DNA of 64,000 nt from Ophiocordyceps camponoti-saundersi (nom. inval.) (taxonomy: Eukaryota > Ascomycota > Sordariomycetes > Hypocreales > Ophiocordycipitaceae). Every line of letters starts with the position of its first letter. Within the stretch, counting starts at the first letter, position 1. Positions 14,521-24,600 of this stretch are shown here, piece by piece. The translations under genes and the position numbers were made by a program. The notes below the pieces were generated by a model that was not told the DNA's origin, ran no database searches, and saw only the letters and a program-made list of their open reading frames with translations. The stretch covers positions 1-64,000 of the forward strand of contig PDHQ01000054.1 in the NCBI GenBank assembly GCA_003339415.1, read 5' to 3'.

Positions 14521-15876
14521 TTAATTAAAGCTCCTCTTACCGCTAACCGAATATAAGAGTAAGATTTTAATATAGAACGCTATTAAATTCTACTTATACT
14601 AAAGCTACTCTTAGCTTATTCCGGCCTAGATTCTTAGCTAGCTATTATATATACTAAATTTACGATTAACGGAGCCGTAATTAAGGAGTCTAAGTCCTAG
14701 TTTTACTATATCTTTTCTTATCTTAGCACTTTCTAGTAAACGTTCCTTTTATATATTATTATAGCTATAGATTTTTCTTATTAGCTTAAAGCCTTTTTAG
14801 TATATATCTCTAAGCTTCTTAGGGAAAGTTATAAGGAGCGCTAAGTAGGTTTTTCTTTAGTTAGGATACGTTAAAAGCTATTAAAGCCCCTCGGAGAATA
14901 TATTATAAAGTAAGAATATGCCCTTTTCGAGGCCGGATTATTATACTAATTTAACTATACTAGGATTATTTTACTCTCGTCCGGGCTACCTAAGGAGCTA
15001 TAAGAGCGCTTAGATTATAAAAACTAGCTTATAACGTATATAGCCTTCGCTAGCTTTCTCCGAGGCTTTAATAAAGTATTTAGTTCCGGGAATATTCTTA
15101 ACGCGCTAGTTAATTTGCCGCCCCCCCCTTTTACTAACCTAATAGATATCGCGTTTATATAATCTTATTCTAGTACTACTAAGCGCTAGTATTATTATTA
15201 ATATAATTAAATTAGTTATTTTAAGCGTAACTATCTAAAGCTTCGTAAGTAAATAGGGATATTAAGGTTAGGGCTTTTTACGGGCGGAGTAAGGAAGTTA
15301 GAAATAAATTTAGAATATTTTAATTAAGGGGATAACGAGTAAGGAGGGATAAATATATATTAGATATTATAGCTTAGGTAATTTCCGGCCTTATTACGTT
15401 ACCTTATATAAGGATAGTCCGCGCGTAGCTTAGGCGCGTAGATTTATTAGTAAATATATACCGTAGTCGTATTATACCCTAGCTTATAAATTAACGCTAG
15501 CAGTATATAGCGATAAATATATAGCTAGCTTTACTATTTACCGTAAATAGGGTATTTTCTAAGCTTCCCGTAACTAGTACGGTGCTACCTAGTCCTATAT
15601 ACTAGCTATATAAGTAAGTTTTTATTATTAGTATATAAGTTTATTAATTCTTACCTTAAGAGGTGCTATAATTCTAAGCTTATTAGAATCTTCCCTATAA
15701 GGATTAGGGTTTAATTCCCCGGGCTATAAGGGAGCCCTTCCGCCCTCTTATCCTTATCTTTACGGAGGCTATTAAGTAGTTAGCTAGGGATTATATAAAG
15801 TATCTTACTAGCGTAGTAATATATAACTCTTCCGTCCTACGCTCCTACCTCTTCGGCCGGCCTAAGGAGGGGGCTA

Positions 15877-16086
15877 TATAAAGGATTAGTCTATAACTAA
15901 TCGTAGCTAGATAGGGGGGATTATAGCGGATATATTTAGGTCTTCCCGATAGCGATTAGTTATCGCGCGGGGTATATAGCTAGCTCGGGAAGGGGGCTTC
16001 TCTCCTTTCTCCTTCCTCTTTTCGATAGCTTTAATTATAACTCTATTTTAGCTTACTTCTATAATCGCCTTAGTAAGACTATTATA
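15877..16086 (+). repeat. Right LTR of copy A (210 bp)
   Basis: Direct repeat of 14,311-14,520, preceded by the polypurine tract and followed by the ttaag target duplication. Confidence 0.85.
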
Positions 16087-16091
16087 TTAAG

Positions 16092-16790
16092 AAATATATT
16101 ATTTATAAAGATTAAATAATAATATAAGTTAGTAATAATATAATAGAAAAAAATACTTTTTTTAAAAGCTAGGATTTATAATTAAAAAAGTTAATAAGCT
16201 TAAAAGAAAAAAAAAGAAAAAGGAAAAAAGCTTTAAAAAAAAGAGAAAGGTTAAATTTATACTTAAGAGGTATTTAAAATATCTAAGCCTTAAAAGCCTA
16301 AAAAAAATATATATCTTTTCTATCTAATTTTATTAATAAAAATAATAATAAAGTTAATAATAATAATAATAATTAATTTTATAGTAAAAAACTTATAATA
16401 GCTTTATTTATAAAATCTTTCCTTTTTTTTCTTATAAGTTTCTTAATATTATTATTAAAAAACTTATAAAAATATATTAAAAAAAAAAAACTTATTTTAT
16501 TTTATATAATTTAAAATAATTATAAGCTTTATAAGGAAAACTTTATTATTTTAATATAATTATTTAAATTCTTTAGTAATAATAAAATAATCTTACTTAG
16601 TATATTATTAGCTTAAAAACTAGCTTTTTTATTATTAAGAGCTTTTCCTCTAAGATCCGCTATTCTTATATATATAAAGAAGACTTTTAAGCTTTAGGGT
16701 TAGAGGTTAAGCTTTCTAGTTTATATATATATATACTTACTTTCTTACTTATATATATATAAATTAATTACTCCGCTTACTCTTTATTTT
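16092..16790. other. AT-rich border of the left RIP block
   Basis: A- and T-rich sequence with poly-A and poly-T runs and (ta)n near 16,720-16,760. Composition switches to normal, with CA and TG dinucleotides reappearing, at about 16,790. No gene seen. Confidence 0.6.
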
Positions 16791-17134
16791 ACGTGACTTT
16801 CCGATTCCGGCAGAATCTCGCTAAGACTCTGATACTTTTTCCGGATTCCGGCCCGAAGGAGGAGCGGTGACGGATTACGTACTCACCGAGGTGACGGGGC
16901 CCCACATATATATAATTTTACCCACCTAGGTAGGTAGATAGCTAACCTACGCCTTTTCTTGCTTTAAGAAAAGGGGGGAAGAGAAAGAGAAAGAAGAAGA
17001 AGGAGAAAAGAAGGAGACGGAAAGAGATGGAAAAAAGGAAAAGAGTTCCACTCCTCGGTTCGATCGATTCATCTTTACTATCCATGGAAAAGGTCGGGGA
17101 TTTAGTCGGACCAGCAGCACTGATTGCTTTGCTG

Positions 17135-17179
<45 letters not shown>

Positions 17180-18570
17180 GGAAGAAGCTCTCGGACAATT
17201 TAATGGGGGAGGTGGAAGCTTCGTCTTCCGAGCTTCTAGAAGGCGTAATAAGAGGTAACACATATGTATGTACCTACATACATATATAGATAGATAGGTA
17301 GATAGGCACTGTCACACATACAAATACAATGCATGCATGTGCGGCTAATGCTATACACTTGTACATACATACACACCTCCCTATAACCTACCTGCTAGGT
17401 GTATATATATATATTGTATATATATGTATATACATGGATAGGTAGGTAGGTAGGTAGATATACAGGAGAAGCCGAGGAAACAACCGTCGGACTGGTACGA
17501 CATGACACAAAGACCCAAGAGAGAAAAAAAAAAGTCTCCGTCACCTATCCATTCGGCTCACGATAGGCTCAGGACCGACATGACAGTCGCAGCAGCCACC
17601 ATGTATATATGTAGGTATGTATGTACATACTGTCCCCCCTAAATCTCCCGCTCCGCCAAGGAAACTCTCTCCTTTCTCCTATAATCCTATGTATGTATGT
17701 ATGTAAGTCCCAAGTGTCATCTCCTCCTATCAGACGTTGAAGAAGAGCGTACATACGACTCCGTGATAAGACTAGAGCTTCTTCTTCCTCCTCCTCACCT
17801 CACCTCACCTCCCCACTCCCCTCCCTCCCTCCCCTCCCTACCTCCCCTGTCACTCTCCCTCTCCCTCTCCCTTCCCTCTTCTATTCCCCCCCACTGAACT
17901 CTGCGTCCGTCTGGCGGAGTTGAGCCGGAAGAGAAGAGAGAAAGAAAAAAAAGATGTCAAAGGCCGAAGTGTGATTTGATCGAGAGGAGTAGGACTGGCC
18001 AAAGGCAATCGTACATATGTACTCAGTATATGCCGTCTCCGTCTCCGTCTCACATAACATACATATGTACATACACAACGCACTCGGCTCTCGATATCCT
18101 CATGTTTAGATAGAAGGCGTACCTATATATAGTAATCCGTACATGCACACCAGGATTCACCAGATGGCTGAAAAGGAAAGAAAAAAAAGGACACTCTCGC
18201 AAAAAGTCTCTCCACTGAACATATGTATGTAGAGCTTATAGTCGCCCCCCTTCCGTCCTGACCAGAGTTACATCCATCCATCCATCCATCCTTCCATCTA
18301 TCCACCCATCCAGCTGCTACAGACAGACAGGTGAGTCTCGACACAGCACCATATAGAGTTATATACAGTTATACAGCTATATATAAACATGTATACAGAC
18401 AACTTATATTACATATATAAACCCCTGTCCCTTCTCCTTGCTTCAACAGCAGCAGGTTGATCCATCTTCAACCATCATCCATCACATATCAAAGACCCCT
18501 TTTCACCATCCCTCTACATACATACATACATACACCAAGACACGTCCATCTACATACATAGAAACCGGCC
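16790..18570. other. Intergenic DNA with microsatellites upstream of the secreted repeat-protein gene
   Basis: No convincing coding sequence. It holds a (GA)n run at about 17,139-17,178, many TATG/TACA tetranucleotide tracts (for example 17,265-17,290 and 17,690-17,705), (TCCA)n near 18,272-18,300 and pyrimidine-rich CCTCCC blocks near 17,795-17,880. Two CCGGATTCCGG-like motifs occur at 16,800-16,850. ORF-like stretches here are driven by the simple repeats. Confidence 0.65.
18414..18420 (+). promoter_or_regulatory. TATA box candidate for the secreted repeat-protein gene
   Basis: TATATAA lies about 150 bp upstream of the ATG at 18,571, followed by a C/A-rich leader free of ATG up to the start. 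A second TATATA run lies about 35 bp further up. Confidence 0.45.
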
Positions 18571-19635
18571 ATGCTCCTCGTCAGTAACAACAACAACAAC
18601 AACAACATCCTCTTCCTCTTCCTCTCATCATCCCTCCTCTACGCCCTACTAGCCACCACCACCGTCGTCCATGCCCAGCCAACATCGAGCCTCACAACCC
18701 GCCAGCTCACCAACCTCACCGACCCGTCCACTGTCGCTCACATGCTAGAGCGTCGTACCAACGACACCGAAACGATGATACGCTTCGGCCGCCGTCGCCG
18801 CCGTAGCCTCGAGCCGGGTCATCATCATCAGCTGGACAGACGCGGTCCCGACAATGTCGTCACCACCACAGCCATGGCCTCCTTGCACAAGCGCGCCGCC
18901 AACATCAGCGACTTCATGTACACCAAGCGAGCCGTCATGATGAACGCAACTCACCACCTCCAGAGGCGCAACCTCACCGACCTCGTGTATAAGAAGCGAG
19001 CCGTCAACGATTACCCCTTGATGGAGAAGAAGAAGAAGAAGCGAGGCCTCAACCTGACCGACACTCCTCTTCATCTTCCTCTTCTTCGCAAACGTAACCT
19101 CACCGCCAGCTTCATGCACAAGCGAGCCGCCGCCGACGACCACCACAACGACCACCACGACCACCACGACCACCATTCACAACAGCACAAGAGAGGCCTC
19201 AACGTCACCGACATCCTCCGCAGACGCAATGCCACCAGCTTCATGTACAAGCGTCAAGACTTACCGCAGCAGCAGCGACACAAGCGCAGCAACATCACCA
19301 CCACCACCACCATGTCCAAGCGCGACGACGCCGACGCCACCACGACAGACCACCACGTCCACGACCGTCGCGCCTCCGTACCCGGCTCCGACGGACGCAC
19401 GTCCATCCAGGTCGCGCAACCCAATGACGTACTCGTCGAGGACGTCGACAGCGAGCCTCTCACTTACGGTCACAGGCACGGTCAGCTGTCCAAGACCTTC
19501 AAACCATGGGACTTGGCCGAGCTGCGGCAAAAGGCTCGCAGGGCGCTGCAGGAAAGACGTCGCTGCGGCTGCGACGAGCCGGCAGATGAACAACAGTTTG
19601 AACACGACGTTTGTGCGTGCCGCTCTTATGGGTGA
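18571..19635 (+). CDS. Secreted KEX2-processed repeat protein (candidate peptide/RiPP precursor)
   Basis: A single-exon, 354-residue product. A hydrophobic N-terminus (about residues 13-35, after an Asn7 run) ending V-V-H-A is a clear signal peptide. Residues 60-267 are cut by many dibasic KR/RR/KKR sites, as expected for the Golgi protease Kex2. They release peptides of about 7-15 residues such as AANISDFMYT, NLTDLVY, NLTASFMH, GLNVTDIL and NATSFMY. Ten N-X-S/T sequons are present (N48, 64, 111, 125, 134, 161, 176, 211, 220, 241), roughly one per peptide. A His/Asp-rich linker spans 189-206. The C-terminus has paired CxC motifs (C332/C334 and C348/C350) after a basic helix-like stretch. I recognise no family. 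The architecture fits fungal KEX2-processed repeat proteins, which include pheromone and dikaritin RiPP precursors, but there is no UstY-type enzyme nearby. The product identity is unknown; secretion and cleavage are strongly indicated. Confidence 0.75.
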   Translation: MLLVSNNNNNNNILFLFLSSSLLYALLATTTVVHAQPTSSLTTRQLTNLTDPSTVAHMLERRTNDTETMIRFGRRRRRSLEPGHHHQLDRRGPDNVVTTTAMASLHKRAANISDFMYTKRAVMMNATHHLQRRNLTDLVYKKRAVNDYPLMEKKKKKRGLNLTDTPLHLPLLRKRNLTASFMHKRAAADDHHNDHHDHHDHHSQQHKRGLNVTDILRRRNATSFMYKRQDLPQQQRHKRSNITTTTTMSKRDDADATTTDHHVHDRRASVPGSDGRTSIQVAQPNDVLVEDVDSEPLTYGHRHGQLSKTFKPWDLAELRQKARRALQERRRCGCDEPADEQQFEHDVCACRSYG

Positions 19636-19852
19636 ATCCTTCTTTTCCTATTCCGAATTATAACATGTGTCATGTAAAAAGCATGAGATGGTGATGGACG
19701 GTGATAGGACGAAGGCATAGGAACGGGGTGGCAAATATGGGAGGCATAAGAATGGGAGGCACAAGAAGAATGGACAAACTGAAGAAAGCAGAAGAGAAAA
19801 CAGAAATAGCACTCCTTGACAGTAAGAAACAAAACACACACACGTGGAAAAA
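19636..19852. other. Convergent intergenic spacer
   Basis: 217 bp between two convergent genes. Purine-rich on the plus strand. It presumably holds both 3' UTRs; no gene seen. Confidence 0.6.
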
Positions 19853-21379
19853 CTAGGACCTCTCCAGGCCCGTCCGGACGTCCCCCCAAACGGCAGAGAA
19901 GAGATCCCTCCAGTACCAGGTTCTCGGCCCCCACTGAGGCCTGTCTCCGCACTTGGGCAGACATGACTGTCCCAGCCGGACGTAGGTCGAATTCAGCTTC
20001 AACAGCTGAACATTGCTCATGCTAGCCTTGTCATCGGCCGAGCATCGGGGCACTATCATAGAGTGGCCCTCGCGCCGCATCTGGCCGAGCAGTCGACAGC
20101 CGAGCCGGGCCGACACGTCGAAGCTCAGCGTACAGCTCGTGTAAACGTAAATCCAGGCGAAGACGAGGTTGGGCAAGCCCTCAACCATGGCCGACTTCCA
20201 GCTCAACCGGCCGGCCGGGTCGAAAACCTTGCCGTCGACGGAGAGGCGAATGCCGCCGGCGAAGCGTAGACGCAGGCCCGTCGCCGTCACGATGACGTCG
20301 GCAGGCAGTTCTGAACCGTCAGCCAGCCGGATGGCGCGCGGCGTCACGGCGGCGATGATGGCCGTCGTGACACTGGCTGAGCCGTCGCCAAGGACGCGAT
20401 AGAAGTCACCGTCATAAGCCGCGATCATGTTCTGATCCCAAGGTTTGTAGCGAGGGCGGAAGTCACGATCAATGTCCGAGCCGGCCGGAGCGTCATACGC
20501 AGTGAGACAGAAGGAATACAACAGCCAGAACACAGAGGGCAGAAGGCGGCCCAGCTTGTACAGACAGATGTAGAATAATACGCTCTGGAATCGGAGCAAA
20601 GCAAGGGCGGCGCCGGGAGAAAGACAGCGACGAGTGACGCCTTCCAAGACGCTTCGTGACCGCCAGGGAATGATATAGCTGGGCGACCGCTGCAGCATGG
20701 TGACGTGCTCTGCCTTGGCCGCCATGTTCGTCACAAGGCCGACGGCCGTGGCACCGGAGCCGATTACAACGACACGCTTGCCTGCGTAGTCGAAGTCGTC
20801 GGGCCAGAACTGCGGATGGATGACGGGCCCGGTGAAGGAGGCCAAGTCGGGGATGTCGGCCTTCAGCGGCTGCTCGTGGTCATAGTAGCCCGTGCCGAGA
20901 AATACGAACCGGGTAGTCATGGTCAACGACGACGACGATGGCGGCGACAAGGGGCAAACCGTCACGTCCAGCGTCCACGTCCGCCGCGCCGTCGACCAGT
21001 GCATGTGCTTAACCCGGTGGTTCAGCCGGATGTTATCATCGAATCCGGCGGCTGCCTCCTTAATGTAGTCGAGGATAAGCCCGCCTGGAGCGATGGCCGA
21101 GTCACGCCTCCACGGATACCAGGCGAAGCCGTATGCGTGGAGATCAATGTCGGGCTGGACACCTGGATCGGCGTCAGATGGCTGAGGTACGCACACACCA
21201 GCCTCTCGTCCGCACTCACCTGGATACTTGTAAACGCTCCAAGTGCCGCCCAGCTCGTGCCGGGCCTCGAGGATGCAGAAGCTCAGCTCCGGGTGGGCCT
21301 CGCGCAGGCGATAGGCGAAGTTGATGCCGGCGATGCCGCCGCCGATGATGACGACGTCCCAATCCACCTCGACAGCCAT
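19853..21379 (-). CDS. FAD/NADPH-dependent monooxygenase, Baeyer-Villiger type
   Basis: Predicted to insert oxygen into a ketone or related substrate using NADPH and FAD. Residues 13-18 (GGGIAG) form the FAD Rossmann motif, followed by GGTW at 44-47 and KYPG. After splicing, the BVMO fingerprint F-T-G-P-V-I-H-P-Q-F-W-P sits at about 163-174, and the NADPH motif GSGATA at about 188-193. A 57-bp intron is likely at 21,163-21,219 (GTGAGT to CAG); removing it joins YPG directly to VQPDIDLHAYGF, as in the family. The spliced protein is 489 residues. The intron is in frame and stop-free, so an unspliced reading gives 508 residues. It lies head-to-tail with the Ppo gene upstream and convergent with the repeat-protein gene. 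Substrate unknown; an FMO-like role is the alternative. Confidence 0.87.
   Translation of the reverse strand: MAVEVDWDVVIIGGGIAGINFAYRLREAHPELSFCILEARHELGGTWSVYKYPGECGREAGVCVPQPSDADPGVQPDIDLHAYGFAWYPWRRDSAIAPGGLILDYIKEAAAGFDDNIRLNHRVKHMHWSTARRTWTLDVTVCPLSPPSSSSLTMTTRFVFLGTGYYDHEQPLKADIPDLASFTGPVIHPQFWPDDFDYAGKRVVVIGSGATAVGLVTNMAAKAEHVTMLQRSPSYIIPWRSRSVLEGVTRRCLSPGAALALLRFQSVLFYICLYKLGRLLPSVFWLLYSFCLTAYDAPAGSDIDRDFRPRYKPWDQNMIAAYDGDFYRVLGDGSASVTTAIIAAVTPRAIRLADGSELPADVIVTATGLRLRFAGGIRLSVDGKVFDPAGRLSWKSAMVEGLPNLVFAWIYVYTSCTLSFDVSARLGCRLLGQMRREGHSMIVPRCSADDKASMSNVQLLKLNSTYVRLGQSCLPKCGDRPQWGPRTWYWRDLFSAVWGDVRTGLERS
21163..21219 (-). other. 57-bp in-frame intron of the monooxygenase gene
   Basis: Donor GTGAGT and acceptor ATCCAG on the minus strand. 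Removal restores the conserved YPG-to-D-x-D-L-H-x-x-G-F spacing of this flavoenzyme family. It is a multiple of three with no stop, so ORF callers read through it. Confidence 0.8.
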
Positions 21380-21653
21380 AGTAGGGATGTATGTACTTTG
21401 GTAGACAGTAAAGGCAACTCTGATGCTCAGGGGAGGGGGTCCAGGAGGGAAAGGGAACGAGGTTAGAATGTGATAGCGAGCCCCCTTCTTCTAAATGCGT
21501 CGGCTCGGCTCCATGACATGGCATAATATTCTGAATAAGTACGCCTCCTTGAGAGAGTCAATACCTAGTTGACATGCAAATTGTAACTGCTTCACCGACG
21601 TTGCAAGCCTCCCCGAAGCCGCCGTCATCATTGGGCGCCTCATCGACGCCATC
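21380..21653. other. Intergenic spacer/promoter of the monooxygenase gene
   Basis: 274 bp between the Ppo stop and the monooxygenase ATG, both on the minus strand. No strong TATA box; an AATATTATGCC stretch lies about 150 bp upstream of the ATG. No gene seen. Confidence 0.5.
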
Positions 21654-24600
21654 TCACCGTGACAGTACAAATGAGTTGAGATCCATCAGGCAAAACTTAC
21701 TCTCCAGCCTGTTCCTCAAGTTAGTTTCTTTCTCGGACCGCCGCATAACGAAGGGCCGGAACTCACTGCTGACATTGGATCCCAACCTCGACCAACAGTC
21801 GTTCACAAACATCATCTGTCCGCCAACCCGCACCGTCCTCAACTCCGCAGCAGGCCGTAGCTCCTTCAAGCCCGCCGCCAGCCTCACCAGACCGGCAACG
21901 TAAGCCGGCACGAGCTGCTGCAGCAGACACTCATGCTGTCCGTAGCTGCAACAGAGGGCGTCTCCCTCCTCACGCTCTGGATTAAACGTCTCCGGCTCGG
22001 GCACCTCGGTCGGGTTGCGTCCGGCCACGCCCTACGATCAAGTCAGTATCCTAACAACAAGAGGTTGGGGGGGGGGGGGGGCCCCGATTTGCCATAACCC
22101 ACCAAAAGCACCACCACAACGACCCCCAGTTGAATCACATTACCCTCGACCCCGGCCTCTCTCGTGGCAATCCGTNNNNNNNNNNCGGCTTACTAACACG
22201 TCTCCCGCCCGGCCCGCCCCGGCGGGGTCCGCCTGCCCGCCCCGTCGAATAACCTGATTTCCCCACAACCGGGGGGGGGGGGGGGGGGGGGGTGACCGAT
22301 TTGGTATAACCTACCTGAAGCATCACCACCACGTCGCCCGGTTGCATTGCATTACCCTCGACCTCGGTCTCCTTCGTGGCAATCCGTACGCTGCGCTGCG
22401 AGCTCGACAGACGCTGCACCTCGAGCACGCAGCTGAGCAGAGAATCATCGTTGCCGTACCGTGCCACCTCTCGCACTCGCGCCCACAGAGACGCGTTCTG
22501 CGGCCGTAGAAGAAACTCCATCACCTCGTAGAACTGCCGGTTGTGTAAGCGCTGTGTCATTGTAAGGAACTCAGCTCCAAGACTCACTGTCGTCACAGAC
22601 ACGCCCGTGCCGCCAAACGCTGAGAGCCAGAGTACATCGACAACTCGCTCCGGCGAGTCGTATACACCCAGCAGTTCCGTCACTAGCCGATGACCGTACG
22701 CCCGCAAAGATCCCTCCGTCACGCCGTGCGTTCTCCCGTTTAGCAAGCCAGACAGCTTGGAGGCGAGACCCGCGCCAGCAACCTCATCGACGATCCTGCG
22801 CGTCGATTTGATGATGACGTCAACGCTCTTCCGCGCACGACGGCGCCGGTCCCACGCCTGCGCCGGGTCGCTATTCTCCACGCCCCAGATGTGAATGTTA
22901 AGCAAATGACGGTATAGCTCCGTGGCGCTGAGTGTGCCCGAGGCGTTGTCGTTTGAACAGAGGTCCAGGTAAAACAGGTCGGCCAGCATCCGCGCGCTCA
23001 GGGGGATGGCCACGTCGCGGATAACATCGAGCTGGCTGACGCCCGACGGCAACGTCAGCTTCTCCTTGTTGATAAGCCGGGCTCCCTCGCGGGCTATCAT
23101 TCCCAAAATTGCGCCACGCACGTCCGGAAGCCTATCCAGGGCCTTGTCCAGCTCAACCCGGTGATGTCGGTTGCGTGCCTCGTCGCCGGCCAGAGCAAAC
23201 CAGCTTAGATCCTTCTCGCCATCCGGAAACATGGCATTGAAGGCTTGAAGCCACGGCAAGGCGAACCGCTCCGACCGGTCTAGCACCTCCTTAATGGCCG
23301 CCTTATTGCTGACTTTAACAACCTTGGGCGGCTGTCTGGCGTCGTCCATGGTGAACTGACCCATGGTGCCCATCTTCCGAGCAATTTCCATGTTGGCCGC
23401 CTTGGTGTACATGGGTTGCATGACGGCGACGGAGTTGTAGGGAAACCAGCCGGGCAGTGTCCGCTGAATGAGCCTGTACAGCACCGACCCGCCGAGCGTC
23501 TTAGAATCAGGCATGACCTCCCGGAAGCCCCAGTTGGTAAGGTTCCCCACGGTAAAGTCCACCGTGTTGAACCGGTCTCCGCGCACCAGGGCGATGGCGT
23601 CGGTGAGTACGGCCCGGCCGACCGAGTACGGTGGACAGATCCCGCAGCCCGGATTGCGCGGCGGCTTGACGTCCTCGATCATGAGGCCCGGATAGAGCTC
23701 GACCATGTCCGGATCGCTGTAGAGCTTCTCCAGCATAGCGGCGATGTCCGGATCCGAGTTAATGTCGCTGAACCTCTCGTGACGTTTGAGCCCGAAGAAG
23801 TCTCGAAACTCATTGAGCGACGCCACCTGCCACCTGCGCGCCTGGTTGATGCCAAGGATCTCAACGGCTCGGAGCGCCTTTGGGATCGTGCGAGCGCCAA
23901 AAGAGCCAGCTGGATCCGCCATGGCCTCACTGAGCACGCGCACAAGATCCTCGTCCTTGAAAGTACCGTCGGTCTGACGCCTGATGTCGCCAATGTCACG
24001 CTCGCTGGGATCCTTGGGTGCCTTTTCGAGCAATCTCATCAGCGCCTGATGGAGCTCAGAAGGACTGATATTCTGTAAATGTTCTGGGTCGCGGCCCGGG
24101 AAAAGCTTGAGGAAAAACTCGTTCATCCAGCGTTCGTCCTTCTTGGAGATGCAGGAGTGGAAGCGGTAGAGCAGGTTGAACTCGACGCTGACCTGGTTGC
24201 CAACGGCATGCGGTGTGCCATCGTGGGCGACGGTGTCGACACGCGGATCCAGAGTCCAGTCGCTGGCGGAATGGTGCGTGTTAGTGATGGCCCGCAGATA
24301 ATCGTGCACGCTGATATTGACGTAGAGGCCGCCGACAATGAGGCGCGCCGTATTAAAGAGGTCGTGGTCTTGTTTCGCCAGCGCCACAGCACTGTCCTGC
24401 GGGCTGGACTCGGGTGTGCAAGCCGGCGTGAAGCGGCCATCCTCGTTGATCTGCAGCAGCACGTCGCACACGTAGTTGTGGAAACGACTGTACAGCACGA
24501 GAAGGACGCTGACACCGGCCGGCTGGCCCAACAGGCGCTTCTCGTGAAACGTGTCGGGCTTCAGCTTGCCGTGCTTCATGGTACGAATCTCCAGCTGATC

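Larger units (their letters stand above)
14311..16086 (+). mobile_element. Non-autonomous LTR retrotransposon, 210-bp LTR family, copy A (complete)
   Basis: Two 210-bp LTRs (14,311-14,520 and 15,877-16,086) flank about 1.36 kb. A 5-bp target duplication ttaag is present at 14,306-14,310 and 16,087-16,091. LTRs run TATAAGGG to TATTATA, consistent with RIP-altered TG and CA ends. A polypurine tract aaggagggggc lies immediately before the right LTR. The interior has a decayed plus-strand frame that looks gag-like, but no RT, RNase H or integrase motif, and is far too short for pol. Copies B and C share the interior. I infer a non-autonomous (LARD/TRIM-like) element mobilised by an unknown partner. 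Confidence 0.86.

Noticed and set aside
16947..17261. 104-codon minus-strand ORF with a Leu/Ser run
   Set aside because: Built on the (GA)n microsatellite; no homology features and no promoter context.
18745..19176. 143-codon minus-strand ORF with a poly-Val start
   Set aside because: Antisense shadow of the secreted repeat-protein gene; the poly-Val mirrors its His/Asp (CACCAC) tract.
20705..21466. 253-codon plus-strand ORF
   Set aside because: Antisense to the monooxygenase exon and spans its intron; no family features.
22135..22270. C-terminal continuation of the Ppo ORF through the N gap
   Set aside because: Reads through intron 2 and the gap; the real continuation is the exon at 21,654-22,031, which carries the haem Cys.
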